Source: Irpex lacteus
Taxonomy: Eukaryota; Basidiomycota; Agaricomycetes; Polyporales; Irpicaceae
Assembly (NCBI GenBank): GCA_001986395.2
Contig: MQVO02000033.1
Span: 176,484-240,483, forward strand
DNA length: 64,000 bases
Direction: 5' to 3'
The notes under the pieces are model-generated. The model searched no databases. It saw only the letters and a program-made list of their open reading frames with translations, and had not been told where the DNA came from. The stretch's first letter is position 1. Each line of letters starts with the position of its first letter. This document shows positions 14,046 to 26,252 of this stretch, piece after piece. The translations under genes were made by a program, and so were the position numbers.

Positions 14046-14421
14046 TTTAGTAGGGTGTTTAGGTAGCTGTGTATGTGCTGTATGTATGCGATTTAGCGAC
14101 GGACGATGGCACGTGGCTGGTGTAAGAGGAATAGTTGTATGTAATTCCGTGAGCACCATAATTATACATGTACACAGCTGTCTACAAGAAGCCCATGAGC
14201 AAAAGCAACAAATGAAACCCAAAATACGACGACTACCCACTGGTAGGATCCCGATATCATTATCTAGTATGTACAAGCACTCGCACAATAGCCGTGCAAC
14301 CCAATAAATCGTAGTAAGATCAGTACGAGAGCACATGCTGGCAGACACCCGGTCTGCCAGCTCCCATTAAGTTATTGTAAGCCGCTCACTTGAAAACGGA
14401 GAGCATGCTCATCTAAATCAT
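14046..14421. other. Convergent intergenic region between the NEDD1-like gene and F-box 3
   Basis: It holds the 3' flanks of both genes, including an AATAAA near 14303. No gene is seen. Confidence 0.35.
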
Positions 14422-15689
14422 CTAAATGCAAGAAACACGAAGCTGGCCTCTATTCCTGAACCCAGGCAGGAAGCCGAAAATAGTCTCCGCCACCTTCTCA
14501 CCCACAACATCGCCGCCCGTCCCCGACAAACAGTTCACATAAAAGCGCACCGTGAGCCCCGTAAACTCCACGCGCGAGAGCTCCTTGTCGATGCGCTCCC
14601 AGTCGAGTGCAATCAAGCCTTCGGCGTCGGGGGTCTCTAGTTCGAAGGTGATCTCGCGCAGGAGCGGGGAGTGCAGGTTGGAGAGCATTAGGGCGATCCA
14701 GGGGAAGAGGTGCGTGGAGAAGAAGGTGCGAGAGGGGGTGGCGGTGACGTCTAGGCCGCCGAAGGAGAGGGAGCGTAGGGAGGTGTTGTGTGCGAGGCTG
14801 ACGTGGTTCGCTAGGACAGCTGTGTTAGAGGTCAGTTGCAATGAAATAGTTTTGAACAGTATAGCGAGTTGCACGTACCTTCCTCGGGAATGCCAGACGG
14901 GAACTCGATCTGGAGACGTTCCAAAGACGAGCCGCTGGTCTTCAGAAGATCGCCCAGCGCCTTGGTGTTGTCCATCTCTCTCCAGCACAGCTGGATTGTT
15001 CGGAGTGTTTGGTCAGAGGGGTGGCTCAGAACCCATTCGGTCACGAGGGTAGGGGAGGAGCGCGGGTCGAGGAATAGATAGGACAGATGCATCTTATCTT
15101 CGGCAGAGTAGCTCTTCATGCTAGTACTGCCTGAGATAAGAGCCGAATCGTCGGACTCGACGTCCCACGAGACGGCGTGGAAGTAGAGCTCCTCGAGCTC
15201 TGGGAACGCGTCTAGGAATTCTAACACGTCGCGGGATGCATGGAACCGGACTTCGAATAGAACGAGGGTCTTGACGGAGCTGAAGACGCCCTTAAAGGCG
15301 GCTCGCGTAGCGGGCTCGAGTGTGCTCCAGCGCAACCGGCTGAGAGCTAGCGTGTTCACGCGAGCGTACGCGCTCAAATGGCGAGCGATGCTCTGCGTCG
15401 AGTTAACCCACTTGTCGTCTTCCACGGCGTTGTGGTTGTCGTCCACGCCAGAGTATGTGGCGCTGATAGTGAGTTTGCGGACGCACCAGGCGACGGAGGG
15501 GGATGAGTCGAGGATTGAGGCGAAGTCTAGACAGGTGGACGGGGAGCAGAGTCGGACGGTGCGGAAGAGGTGCAAGCGGGCGGTGGGTACCCAAGCACGA
15601 CAGGTGAGGCTGCATGCCTGCAGTGCCTTGGGGTCGTCCCAGAGGTGGTCGAGAGTCTCATCGAAGAGCTCCGGTGGCAAGATAGACAT
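14422..15689 (-). CDS. F-box domain protein 3
   Basis: The ATG at 15689 begins MSILPPELFDETLDHLWDD, then ALQACSLTCRAWVPTARLHL, a clear F-box-like domain at the very amino terminus. The rest is leucine-rich (VNTLALSRLRW, VKTLVLFEVRFH, LEELYFHAVSW, LRTIQLCWREM). One intron at about 14819-14879 (GTACGT...CACAG) separates the last exon, which ends GQLRVSCI with the stop at 14422. Length is about 400 residues, usual for Agaricomycete F-box proteins of this class. The sequence is clearly different from F-box 1 and 2 outside the F-box. Expected role: SCF substrate receptor; the substrate is unknown. Confidence 0.85.
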
Positions 15690-16135
15690 CTATAGAAGTG
15701 TATGCCAACTCAGCAACAGCATTAAGTATTATCGAGCGGGATTTGGCGTACCTTGGGGATATTGTGGGGTGTATTTGGACCGTACCTCGCACACCTAGCG
15801 TGTGTTGGTGGCAGAGGCAGAGATGCGGGGGTGAGAATGTTCACCCGCCCATGGCCGCTATTTAGCCAGAAAAGCCTGACTCGGACAGAGCTCTCAATCA
15901 CACAGGGTTCAGCCTACGGATCAAATTTCTCCGCGGGGGCATCGGAGGCTCGGTGCAGCATGCCGACACCAGAGACGCGCTAGAAGTACCACGTGCTACG
16001 CCGGCCGGACTTCCGACTTGCTGGATCGTCCGGCGTGCTTCGGCGCATCTGGAAATGACGGAAAGTGGCTTCAGTGAACACCTGTGACATTCGACTTACA
16101 CTCTACAAGTGCACCGCTCACCGTCGCCACCAACG
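15690..16135. other. Divergent promoter region between F-box 3 and PAM17
   Basis: This is 446 bp of head-to-head upstream sequence. I see no gene and no clear TATA box. Confidence 0.35.
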
Positions 16136-17075
16136 ATGTCGAGCAGCTCACTTCTGCGCTCGTCGTGCGCCAACATACGCCTCGCTGGCAAGTCAAAATC
16201 GCCCACCACGTTCGCCCGACTCAAGTCGACCAAGGCACCTCCGAAGAACGCAGGCGCGAAAGCAGAGAATGCGTTAAAGGCCCAGGTCAAGCAGGGTGCT
16301 CCCAGTGAGGTGGAGAAGGAGACGCTACCGTGGGGAGAGTATTTGGCTATCCGCAAGGCGAAGAGAAGATGGGAGACAGTACGTACGATGGTACCTTGTG
16401 TATGTGTGATGCTTAGACTACTGTGGATTTGTAGGCCATGTCAATACCGTTGACTATTGCTGGATTCGCTGGTGGAATTGTCGCCTTGGGTAATATGGAA
16501 ATTGACCCTACCAAACCAATATTCGTGCGTGCACCAGTGGGATGAACACACCTCTCCTTATACTCACCCCAACCCAACAGAACATCGACCCCATGTTCGT
16601 CTTCGGCGGAGCCGCACTAGGATGCGCAGGTAACCTCCCCCTCCCCCATACTTTGCACTCGCAATGCTGATCAGCTCGCTCGTCGAAAGGTGCGGGATAC
16701 CTCATAGGCCCGCTCGTGGGTTCCAGCTTCTGGCGCATGACGCACAGACGAACCTTGAAACTCATCGAGGCGCGTGACCGCCAATTCCACGAGCACATAG
16801 TGCGGAACAGGGTAGACCCCCGGTCGCAGAGCGCGACGAACCCAGTGCCCGATTTCTACGGTACGGTCATCATTGATCTCGTGTTTTGGTGTATGCGACT
16901 GGGTGGCTGATCTTGATGTTGTGGTTGTAGGCGAAAAGATTGGGTCTTTGCATGATTATAGACAGGTACGCCGTTCCATACCTTGATATGCATGCACAAC
17001 TAACGACGACTTTCTGTATAGTGGTTGAGAGATCAGGCCAAGTATAGACGAAAGGCTGCTCTCCCTGAGGACTAG
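16136..17075 (+). CDS. PAM17: Presequence translocase-associated motor subunit Pam17
   Basis: Pam17 is a mitochondrial inner-membrane protein of the TIM23 import motor. The ATG at 16136 opens a basic, Ser-rich presequence (MSSSSLLRSSCANIRLAGKS). The core shows LPWGEYLAIRKAKRRWET, a first membrane segment (SIPLTIAGFAGGIVALG), NIDPMFVFGGAALGCAG, AGYLIGPLVGSSFWR, then THRRTLKLIEARDRQFHEHI, NRVDPRSQSATNPVPDFYG and GEKIGSLHDYRQWLRDQ. The last two blocks are family signatures. Five short introns are visible, including one near 16871-16929 inside the PDFYGEKIG motif and one near 16965-17021. The stop is TAG at 17073-17075. Confidence 0.95.
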
Positions 17076-17527
17076 TTCCGTCACATACATATCTACTACG
17101 TATATTTCTTCTACTATAATACACTCCACTCAAAATGTTCGGACTCTCTGCGTGCTTGTGGACGTAACGAGACTTGACGAACCCAGTTCTCCACCGGCCT
17201 ACATATACGGTTGCAAATTCTCTCATTTCGTTCTGACTTTTAATGTTCGGTGTAAAGGCTTAAGTCTGCTGAACCCAAGTCATCGACTAAGCTGTGAGTA
17301 CTGCTTGCCGTGATTGACGTTGTCGGTCTGCTTACTTCTGTGATTCTCAAGATACGCGCAATCCTACGCCATGCACTCAGACAACACAAGAAACGCGATT
17401 ATGAATAATACAGTAGTACATACAGGTCCGTTACATGCTAACTAACAATGATGATAGTACAATGACTTTTATACACAGCCTCCAACGAGGCTTCATTTCA
17501 CTTTCCATCGACTCTTTCTCCACACAC
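17076..17527. other. Convergent intergenic region between PAM17 and the DUF3429 gene
   Basis: It holds the 3' flanks of both genes. I see no gene or repeat. Confidence 0.35.
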
Positions 17528-18728
17528 TTAATCCGCCTTCTTCGCGTCACCAGGAATCTGCTTCTTCTTGATTATAACATACGAATCCGCATTCTCAGGA
17601 GCTGGGACAGCCTCGATGTTGCCACCGACGACACCTCGGTTGTCGGGGTGCGTCTGCTTGCGTTCCGCGCGAATCTCGTGGAGGTCACGGGTGATGAATC
17701 CGTGGCCGCCGACGGGGCCCCAGTAGGAGGTTGCGGCGAGAGTGCCGATGATGCATGTGCCGACGAGGATGGAGAGGTAGAAGCGGTATTGGGAGTACCA
17801 TCCCGGGGCTGAAGATAAGTCGCAGGTGAGTATACGTTGATATTGAAGATCATGTATGATTGGACTCACTCCAGCCTGCGTTGGTGGCCTTCATATCGGC
17901 CCACCACATACCAGTGAACCCGACCCATTGAGCGATGAGTCCGCTCATGGGATCAAGGGCAAGAGTGCTCCACCCGAACATGACAGGGGCAGCACCGAGC
18001 ATCAGGCGAGGGTAGTTCTTCGCGCCACCGTAGCCGGCGAATTCGAAGCCCCAGTGCAGCGCACCGAGGAAGGATAGCATGACTGCGCCGTAGGTGGTTT
18101 GGAAGGTGAGGGCTTGGTGCAAGACGGTGATGGCCACGCCTGGGTCAATAGTGGCAGAGACGGCTGGTGAAAGTGGTTAATTCTAGCATATATACGAGTG
18201 GTTAGGGTCCTTACCTGTGGCGGCCTCGCCGGCTTGGCGTGCGAGGTAGGCGGTGGTCAGAGCTGAACCGACGTATGGAAGACCACCCGCAAGGCCAAAC
18301 ACGACATAGGGCTGGGGAACCGATTTGGCAACAGCGTCCGTGATGCCCAACTGGTACAAAAAGTGTCAGCGACTCGCGTTCAGAGTGCACCGTCTGAAAT
18401 TACATACGAAAGTCTGTTTCTTGGGCTGGACTGTGTCGCTGTAGTAGTTGCCTCCAGCGATAGTCCTCGCAAGGTCTGCCGTCGAGTTCCCTACTTCTTC
18501 TTTGATGTTTTCCGCGGCATGTCCTAGTGTCTGGGAGCCTGGACGACCGGAGACAGAGCTTGCCGCACCGCGCACGAGGAATTGTGTGGGCCTCGTCGTC
18601 GACAGGCGCGGGAGGATGTTGCTAGCTGGCTTGAAGCGCAAAGGGGCTGGAGATGTAGTGGCCAGCCCGCGGCGTAGGATGGCGGGAGCCGTAGTGCGTA
18701 GAGGTACGCGAAGGGAGTTGAAGATCAT
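17528..18728 (-). CDS. DUF3429 (TMEM69-like) mitochondrial membrane protein
   Basis: The ATG at 18728 begins MIFNSLRVPLRTTAPAILRR, an Arg-rich presequence for mitochondria. After a linker the conserved part reads PQPYVVFGLAGGLPYVGSAL, AITVLHQALTFQTTYGAVML, SFLGALHWGFEFAGYGG, LMLGAAPVMFGWSTLAL and WYSQYRFYLSILVGTCI, giving about five membrane helices. The FLGALHWG block is the DUF3429 hallmark. The tail is hydrophilic and basic, ending GDAKKAD. Three introns are visible (about 17811-17870, 18138-18215 and 18355-18412). The molecular function of the family is not known to me. Its neighbour PAM17 is also mitochondrial, but the two are convergent and need not be linked. Confidence 0.85.
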
Positions 18729-19671
18729 GGTTTCGTCGTCGTGTTTTGCGTGTTCCTCGTTGTGCGCGTGAGGGGAGATGTTGGGGCTGAATGTGCACCA
18801 CGCTGGAGGGTATATATCCCAGAGCCGTCGCTCTGCGCGTCTTCGATCCACTTCCTGTGACTAACCGTCATCGCAGTTAGGGAAAGGTGAGTTGGTGCAT
18901 GACGTCACTGTACACCACTCCTAATATAGTAGACGCGTTAGACGCCGAGGTCGAGCTTACTGACGACTCCCACTGCTACACAATATTGATATGTCATGAA
19001 GATATTATTCAAGAGGATGAGTAACGGAGATTTGGAAGATATTCTTGGATTTATATGCATGCTGCAGAGGACTCGAAGTTTTAAGGAATTGATCGCTGGC
19101 AGGTTGGAACTTGAAGCTTAAGCTTGAAGATTGACGTGCAAACTTCAACCTTCCGAAGAAATCCCAAGTTCAGTAACTTCGGTTCATGATATGTATGTTG
19201 CTCGTGCATTACTTCATTCTCGGACACACACTGATCTATGCGTCGCGCTCTAGCAGTACCTGATGACTTGGACTCATTTTGTGTTATGGGACGACTTTAA
19301 GTACAGTTTCAGGTTAAGTGCATCTCACGATTGGCGAATACCTCCTGCAGCCTGAGATCAGGAGCTTAGGCTGCGGGAGATGTTTCCATTCATTTTGGCT
19401 TCTGAACAGATCGCATTCAGTTCCAGCGCAAAAACTATCGATTGGTATGCCACAGTAGACCAGGGTAGTGATATGGCACAGAATACTCGACGTCGTCAAT
19501 CTCTAGACCAATAGCTAACCATAGTATGGGTAAGGTTCTGTTGTTGAATGTCAAGGTATATGATATTACAAACGCTGACAAACTATATAACAGATGACCC
19601 ATGGCCAACTCTGGTGTTGTATCCTCAGTAGTTGAAGAGACTCTGGGTTTTGACGCTCCCTTGGCTAAACA
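18729..19671. other. Intergenic: upstream flanks of the DUF3429 gene and P450-1
   Basis: No gene is supported. A perfect 12-bp palindrome AAGCTTAAGCTT lies near 19115-19126 inside a longer imperfect inverted repeat. The region is AT-richer than the flanking genes. Confidence 0.35.
19584..19590 (+). promoter_or_regulatory. TATA box of P450-1
   Basis: TATATAA lies 82-88 nt before the ATG at 19672. The two downstream P450 genes also have TATA boxes at comparable distance. Confidence 0.5.
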
Positions 19672-22083
19672 ATGCATACATCGACTTTCTTCCAGCAGAG
19701 CATGCAAGAGCTCACAAACATATTCGTGGGGGACACACGCGCTGCATATATCACCGTACTCTTCTTCCTTGTCACAACATATCTTCTGCTTGGAATATAT
19801 CGTGGAAGACATAAGGCGCCTGGCCCTCGTCGCCTTCCAATACTAGGAAATCTGCTGCAGATGCCCACTGAGCTGGCAGTTTGTTCAATTCTCCAAGTGG
19901 GCCCAGAAATATGGTATGTTTATCGAAGCTCGTCTTCTAGTTATAACATATCCTTTAGCTAATCGTGTCTAGGGCCAATCTACTCTCTGGACGCTCTCGG
20001 TCGACATATTGTGGTACTCAATACCTATGAGGCAGCAGGTGATCTATTCGGTAAGCTTGTTATTTACACCCGGCGTTTTTAGGAGAGTGTAGGCTGATAA
20101 ACTTCAGATCGTCGATCTAATATCTACAACGATCGTCCCCGCCTGGTCATGGCGAGTGAAATCCTAGGGAGAGGAGCTTTCCTGCCTCTTTTGAAAAATG
20201 AGGAGCCGTACGTTAATCCATATGCCCCACTACAAACTTTTGGCTCATGATAGCTTCGTAGTTGGCGCAGGATGCGCCGTGCCGTGCATGAGAATTTTAA
20301 CGCCAGAGCCGTCGAGCAGTACCGAACCACACAGCGTGAAGCTACTGTTCTAGCCCTGTTGCGCATTCTACAAAGCCCAAGTGCATGGGAGGAGAACTTA
20401 CAAACGTACGTGCTGGATTCAATGATGACGACAGATCTTTGTGGAGGCCGATTATTACCATGTAGGATCAATGCGTCCGCCATATGCAACTCTGTTTACG
20501 GATGGCCACCATTCGAACCAGGTGCACCTCTCATGAAGCACATGCAAGACTTTATAGCGTATGGCTCGAAGGCCGCTTTGCCTGGTGCCCATCTCGTCGA
20601 CATCTTCCCGATCATGAAATACATTCCGGCTTCAATGGCGCGATGGAAGCGGAAGGCAATGAAGTGGCATGAAGATCAGGATAAGGTGTTCAAAGGATTC
20701 CGTGTTGACGCTGTAGATAAAACTGTGAGTAAATGCATGGAAATATGTGTTAGCTGCCACACTGATTTGCATCACGGAATATACACAGCTCGCGGGCGAG
20801 TTGCCACAGAACTTTGTTTCTCAGATCATCTTGGACGGGAACAAACATGGCCTTTCCGAAAAGGAGCTCACTTGGCTGCCTGGTATGCTATTGTAAGTGT
20901 GCTTAATGGGCATGCGGTGGAAGGCAGATAATATCATTGCTTACTATTTGTTTGGTGTAGTTTGGGTGGAACAGATACCGTACGTGCAGGTCGAGGAACC
21001 TCTTGCATGTCATTCCTCGTCTGACATTTGGCCCAGACCTTTGTAGCGATAATCAATTGTGTCCTCGCAATGCTTCATTACCCTGATGTCATGCGCAGGG
21101 CACATGAAGAGCTGGATGCGGTAGTCGGCAGGGAGCGAGCACCTACCTTCGCCGACAAGGACAGTCTCCCATATATTCAAGCAATCGTTTACGAGACCTT
21201 ACGATGGCGTCCTCCCCTTCCCCTAGGTAAGTCATGGATTAACTACCTCAAACAAAAGACAAAAGATAGCTTTTATATGATGTACCACCAGGTATTCCGC
21301 ATGTAGCGACGGAGGTGAGCCAGGTTTTGCCTTCGATGGAGAGTATCAATATGATTATACACTGTTGCAGAGCAGCTGGTACAAAGGATACTTGATTCCG
21401 AAAGGTATGTACCTACTTTGTGGCATGAAGTTGTAGCTACTGATCACACCGCGTGTACAAAGGCGCTATCGTTATCGGGAATATCTGGTACGGTCATTCT
21501 GGTTTTGACTCAGTGAGCATCTTGTCTTAACATCGAGTACTGCCCGAATCATAGGGCAATGAACCGGTGAGCAGCAGCTTTTCATAAGAAGGTCGATATA
21601 AACTGGCCGCTCCTATTAGAGATCCTTCCGTACATACCGACTTCGATACCTTCCGACCTGAGCGATACCTCGGCGCTTCGGGCAAAGTGGAGGTGGTACC
21701 TGCAGACACCCATCAGATGGGACACACAAGCTATGGATTTGGTAAACGGTATGCACCCATCTGGTGTTCAGCGATATCTGAGACTCACGCCAACCACAGA
21801 ATCTGTCCGGGGATGTATTATGCCAATCAGGCACTATTCATCGGGCTAGCTACGATGTTGTGGGCATTTGACATTCAACCCTGTCTTGACGAGAAAGGAG
21901 AGGCCATACTGCCTTCAACAGATGAATGGGTTGATGCTGGATTTGTCGTGTAAGTGTTGAAGGTTCTGCTGAAGTCTCATGACTATACCCCGAACTGAAC
22001 TTGTTAAAAGCCGTCCGGCGTCCTTCGACTGCAACTTTACTCCCCGTTTCTCTGGTGTGCGAGAGATCCTCGAGTTTGACTGA
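19672..22083 (+). CDS. Cytochrome P450 (P450-1), with one apparent frameshift in exon 1
   Basis: A microsomal P450 monooxygenase. The ATG at 19672 leads to a membrane anchor (YITVLFFLVTTYLLLGIY) and the hinge APGPRRLPILGN. The I-helix is FLGGTDT then TFVAII. The K-helix ETLRW, FDTFRPERYLG and the heme loop YGFGKR|ICPGM are all present; the loop is split by an intron. About 13 short introns share positions with P450-2 and P450-3. Exon 1 has one extra base in CTGGCAG (about 19874-19877): after MPTEL the correct continuation QFVQFSKWAQKYG is one frame away, and the next exon (PIYSLDALGRH) needs that frame. Everything downstream is intact, so this is a recent lesion or a consensus error. It looks like the basidiomycete P450s often named after O-methylsterigmatocystin oxidoreductase; the substrate is unknown. 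Confidence 0.85.
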
Positions 22084-22867
22084 AATTGGGTGAATGCTTC
22101 TTGATGTGTACATAGATTCTATGCACTTTGCTAGATGGTATGTCAGTGGTACGTGCTCCAGTGATTATATTGATGTACTTGGTCGCTGATCCTCTATGTA
22201 CCGTTTGTCGTTCGCCGCGATAAACATAGTCAGATTGCATGCACTCGCGGAGTAGCATTACGATATTCGATGGATAGCAGACACAAAATAGAATTCGGAC
22301 TCAGCACAAACTTGGTGGCGTTCATGGCTACGTACACATATCATGATGTGTGACGTGCAAGTCCTCTTCTATGCCATCTCAACGGTCTAAGCGGGCATCT
22401 CTCCACGACTTGTCTCTTTCTATCCAATGCTCTGACTAATGTGCAGTATTCAGAATTAGGGAAACTTACAAAGTAGCCTTGTGTCCTTATGAATACTTAC
22501 GCGCGGCAAACCATCTCTCGATGTGATGCATCGCAATGCCCGTAACCCACAAGTTCCGTCTTGTAAACTACCTTGTACGTCGTCTACATTCTCACACATC
22601 AGTGTACTTGATCACATGTGACTGTAGATAGGCTAATGGCCACTGTATAACGTATTTCTTCTTCCTGTGGTGGCTTTTGGAAAATGAACTTTGGCAAATC
22701 AAGTTGTCAGTGGCGGCAGGGGAAGCATTGGTGGGTAAGGTTCAATACTAGCATTTGTACGACAAAGTCTTATATTTGGCACTGACAATAATCTATAAAG
22801 GACGTACCAAACACCCATCCTAGTCCGCATCCACTTCCCTTCCACGCCCTGTCTGGTATAGCCCGAC
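22084..22867. other. Intergenic region and promoter of P450-2
   Basis: No gene is present. The sequence is duplicated at about 26253-27039 as part of the P450 tandem duplication, with recognisable identity throughout (for example TGGTCGCTGATCCT and GGGTAAGGTTCAA in both). Confidence 0.6.
22794..22800 (+). promoter_or_regulatory. TATA box of P450-2
   Basis: TATAAAG lies 68-74 nt before the ATG at 22868 and is preserved in the duplicated promoter of P450-3. Confidence 0.55.
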
Positions 22868-25384
22868 ATGGATACGTTGGCAGTGATGACAAATCACGCT
22901 CAGGCTCGAGTTGACAAACTCATAAGCGTATTCCTCGCAGATTCAAGGCTCACCTTAGTGTCAGCCTTTTTCGTCCTTGTTATCGGCACATACCTCGCAC
23001 GTGAAGTATCCCGCAGGCTGCACACCGCACCTGGGCCTCCTAGGCTGCCTTTTCTAGGAAATGTTCTGCAAATACCGGCAGAATTGCAGTTCCTCCAGTA
23101 CTCCAAGTGGGCCCAAAAATATGGTACGTGTAAATCCCGTTGTCCTCACCATATATTCTTCCCTGACTAGTATCCGATCCCCATGCGCTACAGGTCCGAT
23201 TTTCTCTCTAGACGTCCTGGGTCGGCATGCCGTGGTACTCAACACCTACAAAGCGGCAGGAGATATATTTGGTGAGCACATTTATCTCTCTTATTTGAAC
23301 ACCACATGAAAACACGACCTACTACTTCTCCAACATGTCATAGACCGGCAGTCTAAAATATACAACGACCGACCTCGTCTGATCATGGCGGGTGAAATTC
23401 TAGGAGGCGATTCCGTCCTTCCGCTTCTGTGCTCCAGAGACCCGTTAGTCTAGAAAAGGCCACTGTACTTCAGCTAAAGGTACAGAGTCGGAGCTCAAAT
23501 CGTGGTAGGTGGCGCAGAATGCGTCGTGCAGCGCACGAAGGTTTCAACATCCGGGCTGTTGAGAAATATCAGTCTATACAACACGCCACCGTTGTTATAG
23601 CCATGCTGCGTACTCTCACAAATCCAATTATGTGGGAGACAAATCTGGCAACGTACGTCGTCATCTCCACCCGTGATGTGTTGAACGAGGAATACATTGC
23701 AACTCATGACTGACATGGGTTTTGTAAGGATCACTGCATCGGCCATAGCGAGTACTGTCTACGGATGGCCACCTTTAGAGGCAGAATCTCCTCTTGTCCC
23801 GCAACTCGGGCGCTTTTTCATAGATATAGGCTCAGCGACATTACCTGGAGTTCATATGGTGGATGGCATACCAATAATGAAGCACATACCGTCATTCCTC
23901 GCAGGATGGAAACGGAAGGGAATGGCCTGGCATAATAAAGTGAACAGCTTCTTTGAAAGGCACAGAGACGACGTCAAGAAAAAAATGGTGGGTCCTGTCT
24001 TCACTTGTTCGTGTCGGTAATCCAACTAATCGGATTGTTCTATAGGATGACTTGAAGGGAGAACCTCAAGCGAACTGGGTCTCGGAGCTCTTCGCTTGTC
24101 AAGATCGGCTTGGTCTGTCGGACAAGGAGCTCACATGGCTACCCGCTGCGATGCTGTGAGTTCAGCCATCATTTTTCATAAAGCTTCATAGGTCATTTTT
24201 GAACATCATTGTAACAGCATCGCTGGAACAGATGCGGTCAGTCTTCCTTTTATCAGTGTTTTTCAGAAAGCCCGACAGGCCTCTGAGCTTCAAGTACAAA
24301 CCAGACCACGGCTGTTCTCGTTTACTGCGTTCTTGCCATGCTCCATTACCCAGATACTCTACGTACGGCCCAAGCAGAACTAGATAGAGAGGTTGGTCGG
24401 GCACGAGCTCCCACTTTCGAGGACAGCAAAAACCTCCCGTATATACGCGCCATCGTACGCGAGACATTACGATGGCGCCCACCAGTTACTCTTGGTGTGT
24501 AAAAGCCATATTCGGAGCAGAAATATTATACTCAGATATTTCATAGTCCTTCCGCACGCTGCGACAGAGGTAAGCATTGGTGCATCGGTCAAGTAGACTA
24601 TGGTCATGATAGACGGCATGTTTAGGATGGTTGGTATAATGGTCATTTCATTCCAAAAGGTAAGCCTGTGTTTATGATTACGGTCATGATAGCAGGAAGA
24701 GACTTAATATCACTTTGAAGGCTCGATGGTCGTCGGAAACGTTTGGTAGGGCTCTCATCATCCCTCAACACTATCTAGCTGAAGCTGAAAGTCGATTCCT
24801 CCTTACTATCAATGCAGGGCTATGAATAGGTAAAAGATTTGCCCACCATTGTCAGCACTTTCCCAAACTTGATATATCCTCCTTTACAGGGATCCTTCCG
24901 TCTATCCCGACTTTGACATCTTCCGGCCTGAGCGATTCCTCGATGAATCAGGCCAGGTAAAGACCGCGCCACCAGATACTCACAATATGGGTCATACGAG
25001 CTATGGGTTCGGAACGCGGTAAGAAAATCAGTGTTACAAATGCTTCTCGAGCGTTACGCTCATGAGTAGCTAGTATTTGCCCAGGGAGGTATTTTGCCAA
25101 CCAGGAGCTATTCATCGCGATAGCCGTGATGTTATGGTCTTTCGACATCCGCCCTCTCGTTGATGAGAAAGGCGAGGCTATACTACCACGTACAGATGAA
25201 TGGATCGACGATGCGATTGTAGTGTGAGTGCCACAGCTATTGTAAATATAGAGCCCGTATGCTCACAGTTGGTTGGACTTGACCCGGAAACAGGCGTCCG
25301 GCGTCCTTCCAATGCAACTTCACCCCGCGATTCTCTGATGTGCAGGAGATCCTTGAGAATACTAGCAGAATGGGCGCAGCTTAG
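22868..25384 (+). CDS. Cytochrome P450 (P450-2), conserved I-helix Thr replaced by Ala
   Basis: The ATG at 22868 begins MDTLAVMTNHAQARVDKL, followed by a membrane anchor and the hinge TAPGPPRLPFLGN. Exon 1 runs in frame through ELQFLQYSKWAQKYG. Other landmarks are WRRMRRAAHEGFN (C-helix), TVYGWPPLEAES, the K-helix ETLRW, FDIFRPERFLDE and the heme loop YGFGTR|ICPGR. The I-helix reads IAGTDA then TT, so the threonine after the conserved acid is alanine (GCG, 24234-24236); its neighbours have Thr. The gene otherwise looks intact, with about 13 introns and stop TAG at 25382-25384. It is the closest relative of P450-3, which arose with it by segmental duplication. Expected location ER; substrate unknown. 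Confidence 0.88.
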
Positions 25385-25591
25385 CAGCCTGGTTTACGGT
25401 CAATGGAAGGTCTTGTAAGCACAAAGGCCAACGATTTGAAAAATAAATCCAGACCAAGCTGCAAAATTTGATTAATGCTTGATCACCTGTGTGGCTACCG
25501 CTTAAGTATTCTTCAAACTTCCTACTACCAATTATGCACTGGACTATAACAATGCTCGGTGTTCCTCGTCTTCGGATGCACCGCGATTAAG
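25385..25591. other. 3' flank of P450-2 and duplication junction
   Basis: The sequence up to about 25550 matches the 3' flank of P450-3 (29499 to about 29665), including ACTTCCTACTACCAAT and GCACTGGA. Just beyond, the sequence switches to the copy of the P450-1 3' end. Confidence 0.6.
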
Positions 25592-26252
25592 GCATGTACC
25601 TACTTTATGACGTGCTTTCGGTGTAACTACTGACCATACCCGTGTTCAAAGGTACGATTGTTATCAGGAATATTTGATGTGTCACTCTGGTTTTAACTCA
25701 CTGAGTGTCTTGTCTTAACTTCGATGACTGCCAGACTAGTAGGACAATGAACTGGCGAGTAGTTTCTCAGAAGAAAGTCGATATGAACTGAACGAACCTT
25801 TACGCCGCCCCCAGAAAGCCTTCCGTACACACCGAGTTCAATACCTTCCGACACGAATGGTCTCTCGTGCTTCGGGCAAAGTGGAGGTGGTACCTGCAGA
25901 CACACATCAGATAGGACACACAAGCTATGGGTTTGGCAAACGGTATGCACTCATCCGATGTTCAGCGACATCTAAAGCTCACGCCGACATAGAATCTGTC
26001 TGGGGATGCATTATGCAGATCAGACACTATTCATTGGGGTCGCTACGATATTAGAAAGGGGAGGTCATGCTGCCTCCAACAACTGAATGGGTTGATGCTA
26101 GATTTGTCGTGTAAGTGTTAAAAACCTTGCGGAAGTCTCATAAAACATGCCCAGAACTGAACTTGGTGTTAGCCGTCCGGCGTTCTTCGACTGCAGCTTT
26201 GCTCCCTGTTTCTCTGGTGTGCGAGAAACTCTCGAATCGACTAATATCGGGT
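25592..26252 (+). pseudogene. Decayed 3' fragment of a P450 (copy of the P450-1 end)
   Basis: This stretch aligns with 21402-22083 of P450-1, exon by exon, but is broken. The first donor after the VIGNIW-equivalent exon is lost. Exons for the ERYLGASGKVEVVPAD and THQMGHTSYGFGK parts are recognisable, but frames are disrupted. The heme exon reads ATCTGTCTGGGG (ICLG instead of ICPG). About 37 nt are deleted in the segment corresponding to LWAFDIQPCLDEKGE, and the last exon (equivalent of RPASFDCNF) survives in altered form. No amino-terminal part is present, so it was truncated by the duplication that made P450-3 rather than by later deletion alone. Confidence 0.8.
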
